Below are positions 44,481 to 53,617 of a stretch of 63,309 bases of DNA, in pieces. How positions within the stretch are numbered: the stretch's first letter is position 1; every line of letters starts with the position of its first letter. Under the pieces are notes generated by a model, which saw only the letters and a list, made by a program, of their open reading frames with translations, searched no databases and was not told the origin of the DNA. Location of the stretch: positions 1-63,309 of the forward strand of contig NZ_FXTM01000008.1 of assembly GCF_900182585.1 (NCBI RefSeq). Reading direction: 5' to 3'. Source of the DNA: Balnearium lithotrophicum (GTDB lineage Bacteria > Aquificota > Aquificia > Desulfurobacteriales > Desulfurobacteriaceae). The position numbers and the translations under genes are program-made.

Positions 44481-45146
44481 TTGAAAAAGCCACCGTACAA
44501 AGTCCTCAAAAAGAAGGAAAAGAGGGAAGTTTCCATTCCGGAAAAGATTGACACTCCACAGGCCGAACAGTTGGTTTCCGACATATACTTCGTTCTCCAC
44601 TTCTTGGAAAAGCACAGGAAAAAAATATTAAGTGCGTTAATTATTATACTCCTATTCGGAGGAGTTTACGCCGGGTACTCCTTCTACTCAAAAGGTATAG
44701 AACTAAAGGCAGCCGAGATAACAGACAAAGGGCTTTACTATTTAGATAAGGGAGATAAGAAGAAGGCAATTGAGTACTTTAAAGAAGCCGTAAGGAAATA
44801 CGGAAGTGCTCCTTCGGGAAAACTCTCTAAGTTCCTTTTGGGAAAGTTGACTAAAAGTAAGCAGGATTTTAAGGATTTAACTAACGTGAAAAGCTTTCTC
44901 CTATCTCCTCCATCAAAAACGTCACTTTCAGCCATCCTGATAGATGAAAAAAAACTAAACGAGGCTAAAGGGATTTTAGGTGGAGTGAAAAGGGATGAGT
45001 GGACTCACCCTGAGGCCATTTACGATAAACTAATAATATCACTAATGGAAAATAAAAAGGGCGATGCGAGAATGTACTTAGAGACGATTAAGGGGAACTA
45101 CTCAAACCTTCCCATATCACAGCTTGCAGAGAGGTTGATGAAGTGA
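44481..45146 (+). CDS. Single-pass membrane protein with TPR-like periplasmic domain
   Basis: A 221-aa protein. A Lys-rich cytoplasmic start (KKPPYKVLKKKEKRE) and acidic stretch precede one helix (ILSALIIILLFGGVYAGYSF, about 49-68). The rest is helical with one clear TPR (ADKGLYYLDKGDKKKAIEYF-like, residues ~80-105). This resembles YfgM-type proteins that accompany SecYEG or BamB, but the match is only in architecture. TTG start after GGAGGA; four-base overlap with upp. Confidence 0.7.
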   Translation: MKKPPYKVLKKKEKREVSIPEKIDTPQAEQLVSDIYFVLHFLEKHRKKILSALIIILLFGGVYAGYSFYSKGIELKAAEITDKGLYYLDKGDKKKAIEYFKEAVRKYGSAPSGKLSKFLLGKLTKSKQDFKDLTNVKSFLLSPPSKTSLSAILIDEKKLNEAKGILGGVKRDEWTHPEAIYDKLIISLMENKKGDARMYLETIKGNYSNLPISQLAERLMK

Positions 45147-45796
45147 AGCTAAAGATTTTAGAGGGAGCTCTAAAGGAGGAGCTCCTAACAACACTGAGGA
45201 ACAGAGAGACTTCTCCAAAGGAGTTCAGGGAAAACTTGGAGAGGTTAGGAACGCTTTTAATCTCTGAAGCTTTAAAGGACGTAAAGACAAGGACGGTTAA
45301 TTTAAAGACTCCCGTATCGGAAGGAAACTTTAGAAAAATTTCACAGGAAGTTGTCTTCATTGCGATTTTAAGGGCAGGGCTTTCTCTCATTCCCCCTGCA
45401 GTTAACCTCTATCCAAAGGGAAGGATAGGTTTCATAGGAACGTACAGGAACGAAAGAACCCTTGAGCCTGTAAACTACTACGTTAAATTTCCAAAAGTTG
45501 AAGGAGCAAAGTACATTATCTTGGACCCCATGCTTGCAACGGGAGGAACTGCAGAACAGTCAATAGAGATTTTAATGGAAAATGGAATTAGAGAGGAAAA
45601 CATAACTTTCGTCTCCGTTGTATCTGCTCCTGAAGGGATAGAGAGGTTAAGAAGATTTAAAGAAGCAACTCTAATCACGGCCTCTGTTGATGAAAGGTTG
45701 AACGATTACGGTTACATTGTTCCGGGACTTGGAGATGCAGGGGATAGGTTCTGCGGAACTGACGATGTGGAGGTAGTTGAGAGCTATGGAGTTTAA
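45143..45796 (+). CDS. upp: Uracil phosphoribosyltransferase
   Basis: A 217-aa PRTase salvaging uracil to UMP. RAGLSLIPPAVNLYP, YYVKFPKVEGAKYIILDPM, the PRPP loop LDPMLATGGTAEQSI and the C-terminal GYIVPGLGDAGDRFCGT uracil-binding loop are diagnostic. GTG start. Confidence 0.95.
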   Translation: MKLKILEGALKEELLTTLRNRETSPKEFRENLERLGTLLISEALKDVKTRTVNLKTPVSEGNFRKISQEVVFIAILRAGLSLIPPAVNLYPKGRIGFIGTYRNERTLEPVNYYVKFPKVEGAKYIILDPMLATGGTAEQSIEILMENGIREENITFVSVVSAPEGIERLRRFKEATLITASVDERLNDYGYIVPGLGDAGDRFCGTDDVEVVESYGV

Positions 45797-47018
45797 GGCC
45801 ATAAGGGGTGTTGAGGACATAATTCCACCGGAAAGTGAGAAGTTCGAGAGGGTGGTTGATACCTTTAAGGAAATTGTAAAGCTTTCAGGCTTTAAGGAGG
45901 TAATACTCCCAATTTTTGAGGAGGCAAAGCTCTTTACGAGGAGCGTTGGGGAGACAACGGACATAGTTCAAAAGGAGATGTACGTCTTTCAGGATAAGGG
46001 AGGGAGAACAATTGCCCTGAGGCCTGAGGGAACAGCATCGGCAGTTAGGGCTTACGTAGAAAACGGTATCTATGCGAGGGAGCCCTTTACAAAGTGGTTC
46101 TACGTAGGTCCTATGTTCAGGTTTGAAAGGCCTCAGGCAGGAAGAAAGAGGCAGTTCTTTCAGGCTGGGTGTGAGGTCTTTGGAATTAAGGAGCCGGGAG
46201 CAGATGCAGAGCTCATAAAGGTTGCTTCAGACATCCTTAAAAAGTTAGGTATTGATGCGGAGCTCCAGATAAACTCCATAGGCTGTAAAAAGTGCAGGCC
46301 TGAGTATAGGAGAGCTCTAATCTCATTTTTGAGGGAAAGAGTAAATGAACTCTGTCCTACCTGTCGGGAGAGGTTGGAGAGAAATCCTTTAAGGGTTCTT
46401 GACTGTAAGGAGGAGAGCTGTCAGGAGGTAGTGAGTAGAGCTCCAAAAATTACAGATTTCCTCTGTCAGGAATGTAAGGAGCACTACGAAAGGGTTAAGG
46501 AGTACTTAAAACTCCTCAGCGTTCCGTTTGTAGAAAATCCACTCCTTGTAAGGGGATTGGACTACTACACGAAAACGGTCTTTGAGTTTAAGAGCTCCAA
46601 GCTCGGAGCTCAGAGCACAGTCCTTGCAGGGGGGAGGTACGACGACCTCATAGAGGAGATAGGAGGGCCAAGGACTCCTGCTTTAGGCTTTGCAATGGGA
46701 ATAGACAGAGCTATCCTCCTCCTTCCAGAATCTAAGGAAAGGAGGGAGGGAGTATTTGTCGTAACGAGGGGAGAGGAGGCCTATAGAAGGGGATTAAAAG
46801 TTGTTTCGTTTTTAAGGGAAAAGGGAGTAAAGTCAGAGATTGACCACAGGAGAGGAAGTTTTAAGGCACAGATGAAGGCTGCCGATAGGAACAGGGCAAG
46901 GTATGCACTAATAATAGGTGAAGAGGAGGTTGAAAACGATTTCTTCTCTCTTAGGGATTTAGAGACTGGAAAGCAGGAGAGAGTTGAAGGTCTGGAGGAG
47001 CTTCTTGGAAGGCTCTAA
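45786..47018 (+). CDS. hisS: Histidyl-tRNA synthetase
   Basis: A class II synthetase (410 aa). Motif 2 region YVGPMFRFERPQAGRKRQFF, histidine loop RGLDYYTKTVFEF and motif 3 FAMGIDRAILLL are intact; the C-terminal anticodon domain ends FSLRDLETGKQERVE. ATG 45786 gives the usual MEFKAIRGVEDI start; TTG 45777 sits closer to the GGAGG at 45769 and is possible. Overlaps upp's end. The four-Cys insert (CKKC ... CPTC, CKEESC) may bind zinc. Confidence 0.95.
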   Translation: MEFKAIRGVEDIIPPESEKFERVVDTFKEIVKLSGFKEVILPIFEEAKLFTRSVGETTDIVQKEMYVFQDKGGRTIALRPEGTASAVRAYVENGIYAREPFTKWFYVGPMFRFERPQAGRKRQFFQAGCEVFGIKEPGADAELIKVASDILKKLGIDAELQINSIGCKKCRPEYRRALISFLRERVNELCPTCRERLERNPLRVLDCKEESCQEVVSRAPKITDFLCQECKEHYERVKEYLKLLSVPFVENPLLVRGLDYYTKTVFEFKSSKLGAQSTVLAGGRYDDLIEEIGGPRTPALGFAMGIDRAILLLPESKERREGVFVVTRGEEAYRRGLKVVSFLREKGVKSEIDHRRGSFKAQMKAADRNRARYALIIGEEEVENDFFSLRDLETGKQERVEGLEELLGRL

Positions 47019-48102
47019 AAGGAGAGTTCTCATTTTAGGTTCGACCGGCTCAATAGGTGAGAGTACGATTGACATAGTTAAAAGGTTTCCCGAAAGGTTT
47101 GAAGTTGTTGGTCTTGTTGCGGGAAGGAACAGGGAAAAACTTTTAAAACAGGCGCAGGAGTTAGACGTCAAAAACTACGTTCTGTTTTCTGAAAGGGGTT
47201 TAGAGGGGATAAAGGAGCTGATAGAGAGTACCGATTTTGACGTGGCTGTATGTGCCATTTCAGGCTCTGCCGGAATCCTTCCAACCTACTGGGCTTCAAG
47301 GAAAGGAGGGAGAATTGCCCTTGCAAATAAGGAATCTTTGGTCTGTGCAGGTGAGTTTATAAAGAGGGAAGCAAAGGAGATTATTCCCGTTGACAGTGAA
47401 CACTCTGCAGTCTTTCAGTGTTTAGTAGGTGAGAGAAAGGAGGACGTTGAGGAGATTGTTTTAACGGCCTCAGGCGGAGCTTTTTTAGAAAGGGAAGACC
47501 TTGAAAACGTAAAACCTGAGGAGGCCCTTAAACACCCCAATTGGGATATGGGCAAAAAGGTAACGGTTGACTCATCAACTTTAATGAACAAGGGATTGGA
47601 GGTTATAGAGGCCTACTGGCTCTTTGAACTTCCTTTGGATAGAATAAAGGTCGTCATCCATCCTCAGAGTATCGTTCACTCGTTAGTTGTCTTTAAGGAC
47701 AAATCTGTAAAGGCTCAAATTGGTATTCCCGACATGAGAATTCCGATAAGTTATGCCCTATCCTACCCCGAGAGGTTGGAGTTAGGTGAGGAGATGAAGT
47801 TGAACCTCTTTGGACTTAGCCTCTCCTTTTTAGAGCCCGACGTTGAAAGGTTTCCCTGCTTGAAGTTGGCCTATGAGAGTTTAAAGAGGGGATACCCCTA
47901 TCCGATAGTTTTAAATGCTGCCGATGAGGTTGCAGTGGAGCTCTTTTTAAACGGAAAAATTAGATTTACAGACATTCCTAAGCTAATTGAGGAGGCTCTC
48001 AACAGGGCAGACTTCAAAAAGCCAGAAACCATTGAAGAGGTCGTTGAAATTGACAGAAGGGCAAAGGAACTAACGTTGGAAATTTTCAGGAGATTCCATT
48101 GA
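47005..48102 (+). CDS. dxr: 1-deoxy-D-xylulose 5-phosphate reductoisomerase
   Basis: A 365-aa MEP-pathway enzyme using NADPH and divalent metal. LILGSTGSIGESTIDIV is the NADPH loop; GRIALANKESLVCAG, PVDSEHSAVFQCL (metal Glu/Asp) and SSTLMNKGLEVIEAYWLF follow. I choose TTG 47005 because GGAGGAG lies at 46994-47000 and the N-terminus then matches the family. Overlaps hisS by 14 bases. Confidence 0.95.
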   Translation: MEGSKRRVLILGSTGSIGESTIDIVKRFPERFEVVGLVAGRNREKLLKQAQELDVKNYVLFSERGLEGIKELIESTDFDVAVCAISGSAGILPTYWASRKGGRIALANKESLVCAGEFIKREAKEIIPVDSEHSAVFQCLVGERKEDVEEIVLTASGGAFLEREDLENVKPEEALKHPNWDMGKKVTVDSSTLMNKGLEVIEAYWLFELPLDRIKVVIHPQSIVHSLVVFKDKSVKAQIGIPDMRIPISYALSYPERLELGEEMKLNLFGLSLSFLEPDVERFPCLKLAYESLKRGYPYPIVLNAADEVAVELFLNGKIRFTDIPKLIEEALNRADFKKPETIEEVVEIDRRAKELTLEIFRRFH

Positions 48103-48605
48103 GAAAGGGATACGTTCATCTCTACACGGGAAATGGAAAGGGAAAGACATCTGCAGCAGTAGGTCTCTGTATAAGGGCTATAGGAAGGGGTCTTAAGTGT
48201 TCGTTCATTCAGTTTATTAAAGGAAAAGAGACGGGCGAAATGATTACTGCAAAGAAACTTCCTAACTTTGAGTTTATACAGACGGGAAGGCCTGACTACG
48301 ACTTTAGGCCAAACGAGGAGGACAAGAGAAGGGCAGAGGAAGGCTTAAAAATTGCAAGGGACAGAATGAACTCAGTTGACGTTTTGGTTTTGGACGAGGT
48401 TGTCGTTGCCGTATTTTTAAAGCTAATAGAGGAAGAGGAGCTCCTTTCCCTGATTTTAGAGAAACCTAAGAGTCTGGAACTTGTGCTGACGGGAAGACAT
48501 GCAACGGGAAGACTTATAGAGGTTTCAGACTACGTTACAGAATTTCAACTAATAAAACACCCTTTTTACAGAGGAGAAAAAGCAAGACCTGGCATAGATT
48601 ATTAG
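48099..48605 (+). CDS. cobO: Cob(I)alamin adenosyltransferase, CobO/BtuR type
   Basis: A 168-aa enzyme that transfers the adenosyl group from ATP to corrinoid. The P-loop YTGNGKGKTSAAVGLCIRA, FIQFIKGKETGE, VLVLDEVVVAV and TGRHATGRLIEVSDYVTE are characteristic. It complements the btuFCDB uptake genes and can convert imported cobalamin to the riboswitch ligand. TTG start overlapping dxr. Confidence 0.94.
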   Translation: MRKGYVHLYTGNGKGKTSAAVGLCIRAIGRGLKCSFIQFIKGKETGEMITAKKLPNFEFIQTGRPDYDFRPNEEDKRRAEEGLKIARDRMNSVDVLVLDEVVVAVFLKLIEEEELLSLILEKPKSLELVLTGRHATGRLIEVSDYVTEFQLIKHPFYRGEKARPGIDY

Positions 48606-48613
48606 GAGAAGCG

Positions 48614-48778
48614 ATGAGATACTTAACTGCCTTTCTTCTACTTTCTCTTTCCTTTACCCTTCAAAGTTGCCTACCCCTTATAGCAGCTGGAGCTGGGGCT
48701 GCTGGTGGCTACTACGTAGGTAAGAACTACAATGTAAAAGTCAAGTCACCTGTTGAGGTTGAGAAGAAGAATGATTAG
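48614..48778 (+). CDS. Small lipoprotein with glycine-zipper-like segment
   Basis: A 54-aa protein. ATG 48614 follows AGGAG. Residues 1-18 are a signal peptide with lipobox LQSC (Cys 19), then IAAGAGAAGGYYVG, a Gly/Ala small-residue stretch like glycine zippers of outer-membrane lipoproteins, then a short charged tail NYNVKVKSPVEVEKKND. The stop overlaps the queE start by eight bases. Function unknown; its place ahead of LPS genes suggests an envelope role. Confidence 0.7.
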   Translation: MRYLTAFLLLSLSFTLQSCLPLIAAGAGAAGGYYVGKNYNVKVKSPVEVEKKND

Positions 48779-49430
48779 GGTTTGCGAAATATTTGAGTCC
48801 ATCCAGGGAGAAGGATTAACCCTTGGAGCTCCCTCAATATTCATAAGAACGGGAAAGTGCTCTGTTGGTTGTAAGTTCTGCGATACAAAGTACTCATGGG
48901 ATTCAGGGAGGGATTACACATTAAATGAAATCTCTAAAATAGTACAGGAGAGCAGAATTCCTGAGGTTGTTATAACAGGAGGAGAACCTTTAGAGGAGGA
49001 GGATTTACCGGAGCTCCTTAAAGAACTTTCGAGTTTTTCCCAAGTTAGGAGGATAACGTTAGAGACCTGCGGTCATATGTTTAGGGAGCTCCCAAAGGAA
49101 AAGCTCCACTTGGTCGTTTCACCTAAACCTCCAACGATGGGAGTTAAATTCCCTCTTTCGGAACTTCAAATGTTTCTAAAGTTTTATACTGACCTTGAGC
49201 TTAAGTTTACGCTCTTTTCGGAGGAAGACTTTAGTGTGATTAAGGATTTTTTGAATAAAAGTAAGAAAGTTCCTGAACCTATTGTTTTACAACCCTTAAA
49301 CGTTCCAACTGAAAATTACTCCGAAACCTGTAAAAGAGTTATTTCCCTAATCTTTTCTAACAGGGATTTTATAAACAGGTACAGAATTAGGATAATTCCT
49401 CAGGTTCACAAGTTTATCGGAGTAAAGTGA
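48771..49430 (+). CDS. queE: 7-carboxy-7-deazaguanine synthase
   Basis: A 219-aa radical SAM enzyme making CDG from carboxytetrahydropterin for queuosine. EIFESIQGEGLTLGAPSIF, the cluster motif CSVGCKFCDTKYSWD (CxxxCxxC) and VVITGGEPLEEEDLPEL are present. ATG 48771 gives the standard start IRVCEIFESIQGEG. Other queuosine genes are absent from the window. Confidence 0.94.
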   Translation: MIRVCEIFESIQGEGLTLGAPSIFIRTGKCSVGCKFCDTKYSWDSGRDYTLNEISKIVQESRIPEVVITGGEPLEEEDLPELLKELSSFSQVRRITLETCGHMFRELPKEKLHLVVSPKPPTMGVKFPLSELQMFLKFYTDLELKFTLFSEEDFSVIKDFLNKSKKVPEPIVLQPLNVPTENYSETCKRVISLIFSNRDFINRYRIRIIPQVHKFIGVK

Positions 49431-50615
49431 ATGTTCTGGCTCTACCAGTTACTCCTTTCCGTTTCAATTCCCCTTTTTCCTCTCCTTAAAAAGACTGTAA
49501 GTAAGAGGGGAAAAGTAAGTTTAAAAAATAGATTTTCTACAGAATTCTCGGAGGGGAAACAAAAATTTCTACTTCACGTTTCAAGTATAGGTGAGGTTAA
49601 CTCTGTAAAGCCACTTGTTAAAGCCCTCCAAGGGAAAGTCTCTCTTACGGTTTTTACAGACTACGGTCTTGAAAGGGCAAGGAAAATTTACCCTGAGATT
49701 CCTTCAAGAATCTCTCCAATTGACCTTTACCCTATCGTTAAAAACTTTCTAAAGAAAACTTCCCCTAAGGCCGTTCTTATTTACGAGACGGAAATCTGGC
49801 CTTCCCTTCTTAAAGCTTCCTCAGAGCTCCAAGTTCCAACCATCTTCGTTAGTGGAAAAATTGGTGAAAGAACGTACAGGAGGATAAAAAGGTTTGAAGG
49901 ATTTTTAAAGCCCCTATTTAGTGACAAGATTTTCCTTTCAAGAAGCGAGGAGGATGCAGAAAGAGCTTTAAAACTTGGATTTAAGGAAGTTCAAGTCGTA
50001 GGAGACCTTAAATTGGATTACGAACCTCCAGAAAAGGGGGTCTCACTTGAAATCGATGAGGAAAGACCGGTAGTTATCTGGGGAAGTACCCACGAGGGAG
50101 AGGAGGAGTTGGCCGTAGAGGTTCACAAAAAACTAAAGAGAGACTTTCCAAACATTTTAACAGTGATAGCTCCAAGGCACGTTGGAAGGAGGATAGATAT
50201 TTCGGGAAACGTTGAGTACAGAAGCAGAACAAAGAGGGTTAGAAGGGAAACAGAGTTTTACATTGTTGACACCGTTGGAGAGCTCTCCTCTCTCTACTCC
50301 TACGCAACCGTTGCAGTGGTTGGAGGAAGCTTTGTTGAGGGAATTGGAGGGCACAACCCCGTTGAACCTGTTGCACTTAAAGTCCCGACGTTAATCGGTG
50401 AGTTTGGAAATGAGTTTAAGGAGATTGCCCAAACGTTGAAAGTTCCCGTTTTAAAGAGGAGTGAGCTCTACCCCTGTTTGTTGACACTGTTAAAGGAGCC
50501 TAAATTGAGGAGTAAGCTTGGAAAGGAGAGTTACTTCCTCTGGCAGGAAAGGAGAGGAGTAACGGAAAGGATTTTGAGGTTTTTAGGAGAGAGAGTTGAA
50601 CTACAACGAAATTAG
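49431..50615 (+). CDS. waaA: 3-deoxy-D-manno-octulosonic acid (Kdo) transferase
   Basis: A 394-aa GT30 enzyme adding Kdo to lipid IVA at the inner membrane. An N-terminal hydrophobic anchor (LYQLLLSVSIPLFPLL), then FLLHVSSIGEVNSVKPLV, VLIYETEIWPSLL, VIWGSTHEGEEELAVEV and GGSFVEGIGGHNPVEP, the acceptor and CMP-Kdo site blocks. Directly follows queE (TGAATG) and overlaps lpxK by 20 bases. Confidence 0.94.
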   Translation: MFWLYQLLLSVSIPLFPLLKKTVSKRGKVSLKNRFSTEFSEGKQKFLLHVSSIGEVNSVKPLVKALQGKVSLTVFTDYGLERARKIYPEIPSRISPIDLYPIVKNFLKKTSPKAVLIYETEIWPSLLKASSELQVPTIFVSGKIGERTYRRIKRFEGFLKPLFSDKIFLSRSEEDAERALKLGFKEVQVVGDLKLDYEPPEKGVSLEIDEERPVVIWGSTHEGEEELAVEVHKKLKRDFPNILTVIAPRHVGRRIDISGNVEYRSRTKRVRRETEFYIVDTVGELSSLYSYATVAVVGGSFVEGIGGHNPVEPVALKVPTLIGEFGNEFKEIAQTLKVPVLKRSELYPCLLTLLKEPKLRSKLGKESYFLWQERRGVTERILRFLGERVELQRN

Positions 50616-51684
50616 GAGGAAGGTTTTAAAGAGAGAGGGACTTTACGGCCTCCTGTTTCCCCCGTTCTACCTCCTTTCGAAACTTTACTGTTTTGGAGCT
50701 CTCCTCAGAAACAGGCTCTACGATTCAGGCTTTTTTGAGAGTAAGTCCTTTAATCTTCCTGTAATTTCTGTTGGAAACATAACTGCAGGAGGAAGCGGAA
50801 AAACTCCCCTCGTAGAATCAATCTACCTACTCTTAGAGGAGTCTGGATTTTCCCCTGCAATAGTCTGTAAGGGATACAGGGGAAAGGAAAAGGGGCCTGT
50901 TTTTGCCGAACCCGAACCTGAAAGGTTCGGTGACGAGTGTGCCGTTTATTCCTTAAAAGGCTATAAAACGGTTGTTTCAAATTTAAAGGTTGATGGAGTT
51001 GAATTTGCATTTGAGAAAGGAGCAAATGTTGTAATTGTTGACGATGGATTTCAGCATAGAAAGGTAAAGCCCAAGATAAACTTGGTTGCAGTAGACCCCT
51101 TTAATCCATTCGGAGATAACTACTGCTTACCTTTAGGCCTTTTGAGGGAACCCTTAAGTGGCCTTGAGAGGGCTGATGCCTTTGTAATAACGAGGAGTAA
51201 TTTGATTGATGAAAAGAGGTTGGAGAGTTTGGAGCTCTACCTGAAAACCTTTAAAAAGCCCATTTTCAGAGCAGAGTTTTCATTTAAGTACTGGGTTGAT
51301 TCAGGATTTAACAGAACCTTACCTCCGGAGGATAAGGAAGTTGACCTCTTCTGCGGAATAGGAAACCCTGGACAGTTTGTTGAAATGGTTATAAAGATGG
51401 GATACAGAATTAGAAACCTTATTGTCTTTGAAGACCACCACAGGTACACCGCTATTGAGGCAATGGAGCTCCAAAACTTAAAAAACCCTGTAACAACAGA
51501 AAAGGATTTGATAAAGCTGAGAGGAATGGTTCCAAAGGCAAAGGCTCCCGTTTTAAGGTTGGAGTCCTATGGGCTTAAGGAGTTTCTCCTGGCAAACATT
51601 GAAAATACAGAGAGAAACGAAGAGGAGGAATTTGAAGGAAGTCTCGCAACTTCTGGAATATCTGACTTTAAAATTAACCGTTAG
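50596..51684 (+). CDS. lpxK: Tetraacyldisaccharide 4'-kinase
   Basis: A 362-aa lipid A kinase. The P-loop is VGNITAGGSGKTPLVES (about residue 60); VDDGFQHRKVKPKINLVAVDP and FCGIGNPGQFVEM are family blocks. The N-terminal hydrophobic helix (LYGLLFPPFYLLSKLY) suits its membrane association. TTG start; the last 53 bases overlap lpxL. Confidence 0.94.
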   Translation: MNYNEIRRKVLKREGLYGLLFPPFYLLSKLYCFGALLRNRLYDSGFFESKSFNLPVISVGNITAGGSGKTPLVESIYLLLEESGFSPAIVCKGYRGKEKGPVFAEPEPERFGDECAVYSLKGYKTVVSNLKVDGVEFAFEKGANVVIVDDGFQHRKVKPKINLVAVDPFNPFGDNYCLPLGLLREPLSGLERADAFVITRSNLIDEKRLESLELYLKTFKKPIFRAEFSFKYWVDSGFNRTLPPEDKEVDLFCGIGNPGQFVEMVIKMGYRIRNLIVFEDHHRYTAIEAMELQNLKNPVTTEKDLIKLRGMVPKAKAPVLRLESYGLKEFLLANIENTERNEEEEFEGSLATSGISDFKINR

Positions 51685-52492
51685 CGGAATTCAGAAGTTA
51701 GATAGAAAGAGGGCTTTTTCAATTGCCGAAAAGTTGGGAAGTATCCTCTACAACATTCCGAGGGTAAAGAAGGTTTGTGAGGAAAATTTAAGGTTTACAG
51801 GTTTTCCAGAGGAGATTGGAAGAGAGAGCTTTAAAAACTTCCTCAAGGCATCTGTTGATTTCTTTAGGATGTCGAAGTATTCCGAAGAAGAAATTAAAGA
51901 CCTCTTTCTTCCTGTTGACCCTTCGGTTGTTCCAGAGGGAGGTGGTTTTCTGCTTACAGCCCATATAGGAAACTGGGAGATAATGGGAGCTCTCTTCTCA
52001 ATCCTAAGTAAAGGAAAGCTCTCAGTGGTTGCAAAGCCAATGAAAAACAAAAGAGTTGACAAACTTATAAATGGAATAAGGAGAAGGTTTGGAATTAGGG
52101 TTATTCCAACGGGAAAAGGTATTGAGATTTTTAAGGAGATAAAGAAAGGAAACTACGTGGGAGTCCTCTTAGACCAGAGGCCAAAGGTAAAGGAAGGTGT
52201 TCTAACCTCGTTTTTAGGTAGAAAAACCTACACGAACAAGGGATTGGCACTTCTATCTATAAAAACCGGTAAGCCTGTAATTCCAGCATTCTGTTTCCTT
52301 GAGGGTGAAAGGTACAGAATTGAGGTTTACGAGCCGATATACCCTGAATGGAGTGTTGAGGAGTTGACTCAAAAGTACACATCCGCAATTGAGAGAGCAG
52401 TTAGAAGACATCCAGAGCAGTGGTTCTGGTTCCACAGAAGGTGGAGGAACTCACCTGAGTTTAGGGAGTGGAAGGGTGAGAAGGCTATTTGA
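51632..52492 (+). CDS. lpxL: Lipid A acyltransferase (LpxL/HtrB family)
   Basis: A 286-aa lysophospholipid-acyltransferase-fold protein. The catalytic HX4E motif is FLLTAHIGNWEIMG (about residue 110), followed by VLLDQRPKVKEGVLTSFLG and YPEWSVEELTQKY; the end QWFWFHRRWR is the family signature. I choose TTG 51632 because AGGAGGAA lies just upstream, although the frame is open further into lpxK. Confidence 0.92.
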   Translation: MKEVSQLLEYLTLKLTVSGIQKLDRKRAFSIAEKLGSILYNIPRVKKVCEENLRFTGFPEEIGRESFKNFLKASVDFFRMSKYSEEEIKDLFLPVDPSVVPEGGGFLLTAHIGNWEIMGALFSILSKGKLSVVAKPMKNKRVDKLINGIRRRFGIRVIPTGKGIEIFKEIKKGNYVGVLLDQRPKVKEGVLTSFLGRKTYTNKGLALLSIKTGKPVIPAFCFLEGERYRIEVYEPIYPEWSVEELTQKYTSAIERAVRRHPEQWFWFHRRWRNSPEFREWKGEKAI

Positions 52493-52742
52493 GTTTTTGA
52501 AGCTTTTTTTTAAGGGAGCGGTAGGAGACCCATTTGAAAGGGTTGAGTATAAGGAGGGAACTCTAAACGACCAGCTCTTAACAGTTATCCTAAGCGAAAG
52601 GTTGGGAATTCCAAATCCTATGTACTACTATCTTGTTGAACTCCTTCCCTACTTGGGAGAGGAGGTTCCTAATTGGGAGGTTAGGAGCTCCAACAGGAAA
52701 ACCGTTCTTGATAGAGCTCTTAAGGAGTTTGGAGAACCCTAA
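52476..52742 (+). CDS. Small protein coupled to the ArsA-type ATPase
   Basis: An 88-aa helical protein with an aromatic and basic start (RRLFEFLKLFFKGAVGDPFE) and the segment LSERLGIPNPMYYYLVELLPYL. GTG 52476 overlaps lpxL's end; its TAA overlaps the ATPase ATG by one base, so it is co-translated with the ATPase. From memory it resembles small proteins encoded next to ArsA-family ATPases (the cory-CC-star group) in the IPNP...YY..ELLPYL stretch, but the terminal Cys-Cys is missing. Treat that as a hint. Confidence 0.65.
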   Translation: MRRLFEFLKLFFKGAVGDPFERVEYKEGTLNDQLLTVILSERLGIPNPMYYYLVELLPYLGEEVPNWEVRSSNRKTVLDRALKEFGEP

Positions 52743-53617
52743 TGGTTGAAAATTACGACACCTTTTTCTGCTCAGGAAAAGGGGGAGTAGGAAAGAGCAC
52801 TGTTTCCTCCGCGATTGGAGTAAAGCTTGCAGAAAAGGGATACAGAACGTTAGTTGTTTCGTTGGACCCCGCCCATTCCCTCTCTCTGACGTTTGACAGA
52901 AAAATAGGTGAAAAACCGACTAAAGTTGTAGAAAACCTTTATGCAGTTGAGTTTAACGTTGAAAAAGAGATTAAAAATTACCTTGAAAGGGTAAAAAGAG
53001 AGGCAAGGGAGATTCTGAGCCCTGTTGTCCTGTCTGAGATTGAGAAGCAGATTGAGCTTGCCTATTACTCTCCTGGGGCTTTTGACCTTGCCACTCTGGA
53101 TTTAATGTACAGAACGGCCATTTTGGAAAGGGGGAAATTTGAAAAGGTCGTATTTGATACCGCCCCTTCAGGTTTTACGGTTAGACTCCTGTCATCCCCC
53201 CAGATAAGTGAAAAATGGCTTGAAGGACTTATCAATTTGAGGAAGGAGTCCTTAAAGTACAGAAAAATGGCAGGGGGAACAGAAGTTGAGAGCGACCCAG
53301 TTGTAAGGATACTTAGGAAAAGACTAAATCAGATAAGGGAGCTCCGAAAACTCGTCTTCTCTCCCAGAACCCTCTTTTCAATTGTTGTAAATCCTGAAAC
53401 GCTAACCGTTGAGATAGGAAGAAGGACTCTTTTGGAGCTCCGAAATTTGGGAATTGTGGTAAGACTCATTGTTGCAAACAAAATTGAAAGTAAAGAGGAA
53501 CTTTCAAAAATAGAGAGGGAGTTCAAGAAGTACAGAACGGAGTTTCTCGTTATTCCAAAGAAAGGGAAAGAACCTAAAGGGGTTGAATCCCTAAGAAGTA
53601 TTGCATTTGGTCTATAA
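52742..53617 (+). CDS. ArsA/Get3-family ATPase
   Basis: A 291-aa single-domain ATPase. The deviant Walker A FFCSGKGGVGKSTVSSAIG, switch I LVVSLDPAHSLS and switch II VVFDTAPSGFTVRLL are complete, so it should be active as a dimer. No methionine-rich or CxxC client-binding motif is apparent. Bacterial members are mostly uncharacterised; arsenite efflux is unlikely without arsB or arsD. The adjacent small protein is the best clue to function. Its end overlaps the convergent GGDEF gene by six bases. Confidence 0.85.
   Translation: MVENYDTFFCSGKGGVGKSTVSSAIGVKLAEKGYRTLVVSLDPAHSLSLTFDRKIGEKPTKVVENLYAVEFNVEKEIKNYLERVKREAREILSPVVLSEIEKQIELAYYSPGAFDLATLDLMYRTAILERGKFEKVVFDTAPSGFTVRLLSSPQISEKWLEGLINLRKESLKYRKMAGGTEVESDPVVRILRKRLNQIRELRKLVFSPRTLFSIVVNPETLTVEIGRRTLLELRNLGIVVRLIVANKIESKEELSKIEREFKKYRTEFLVIPKKGKEPKGVESLRSIAFGL

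Noticed and set aside
52389-52475. N-terminal extension of the small ArsA-partner gene
   Set aside because: It is antisense-quality Ser/Gly-rich sequence in another frame of lpxL; GTG 52476 fits better.
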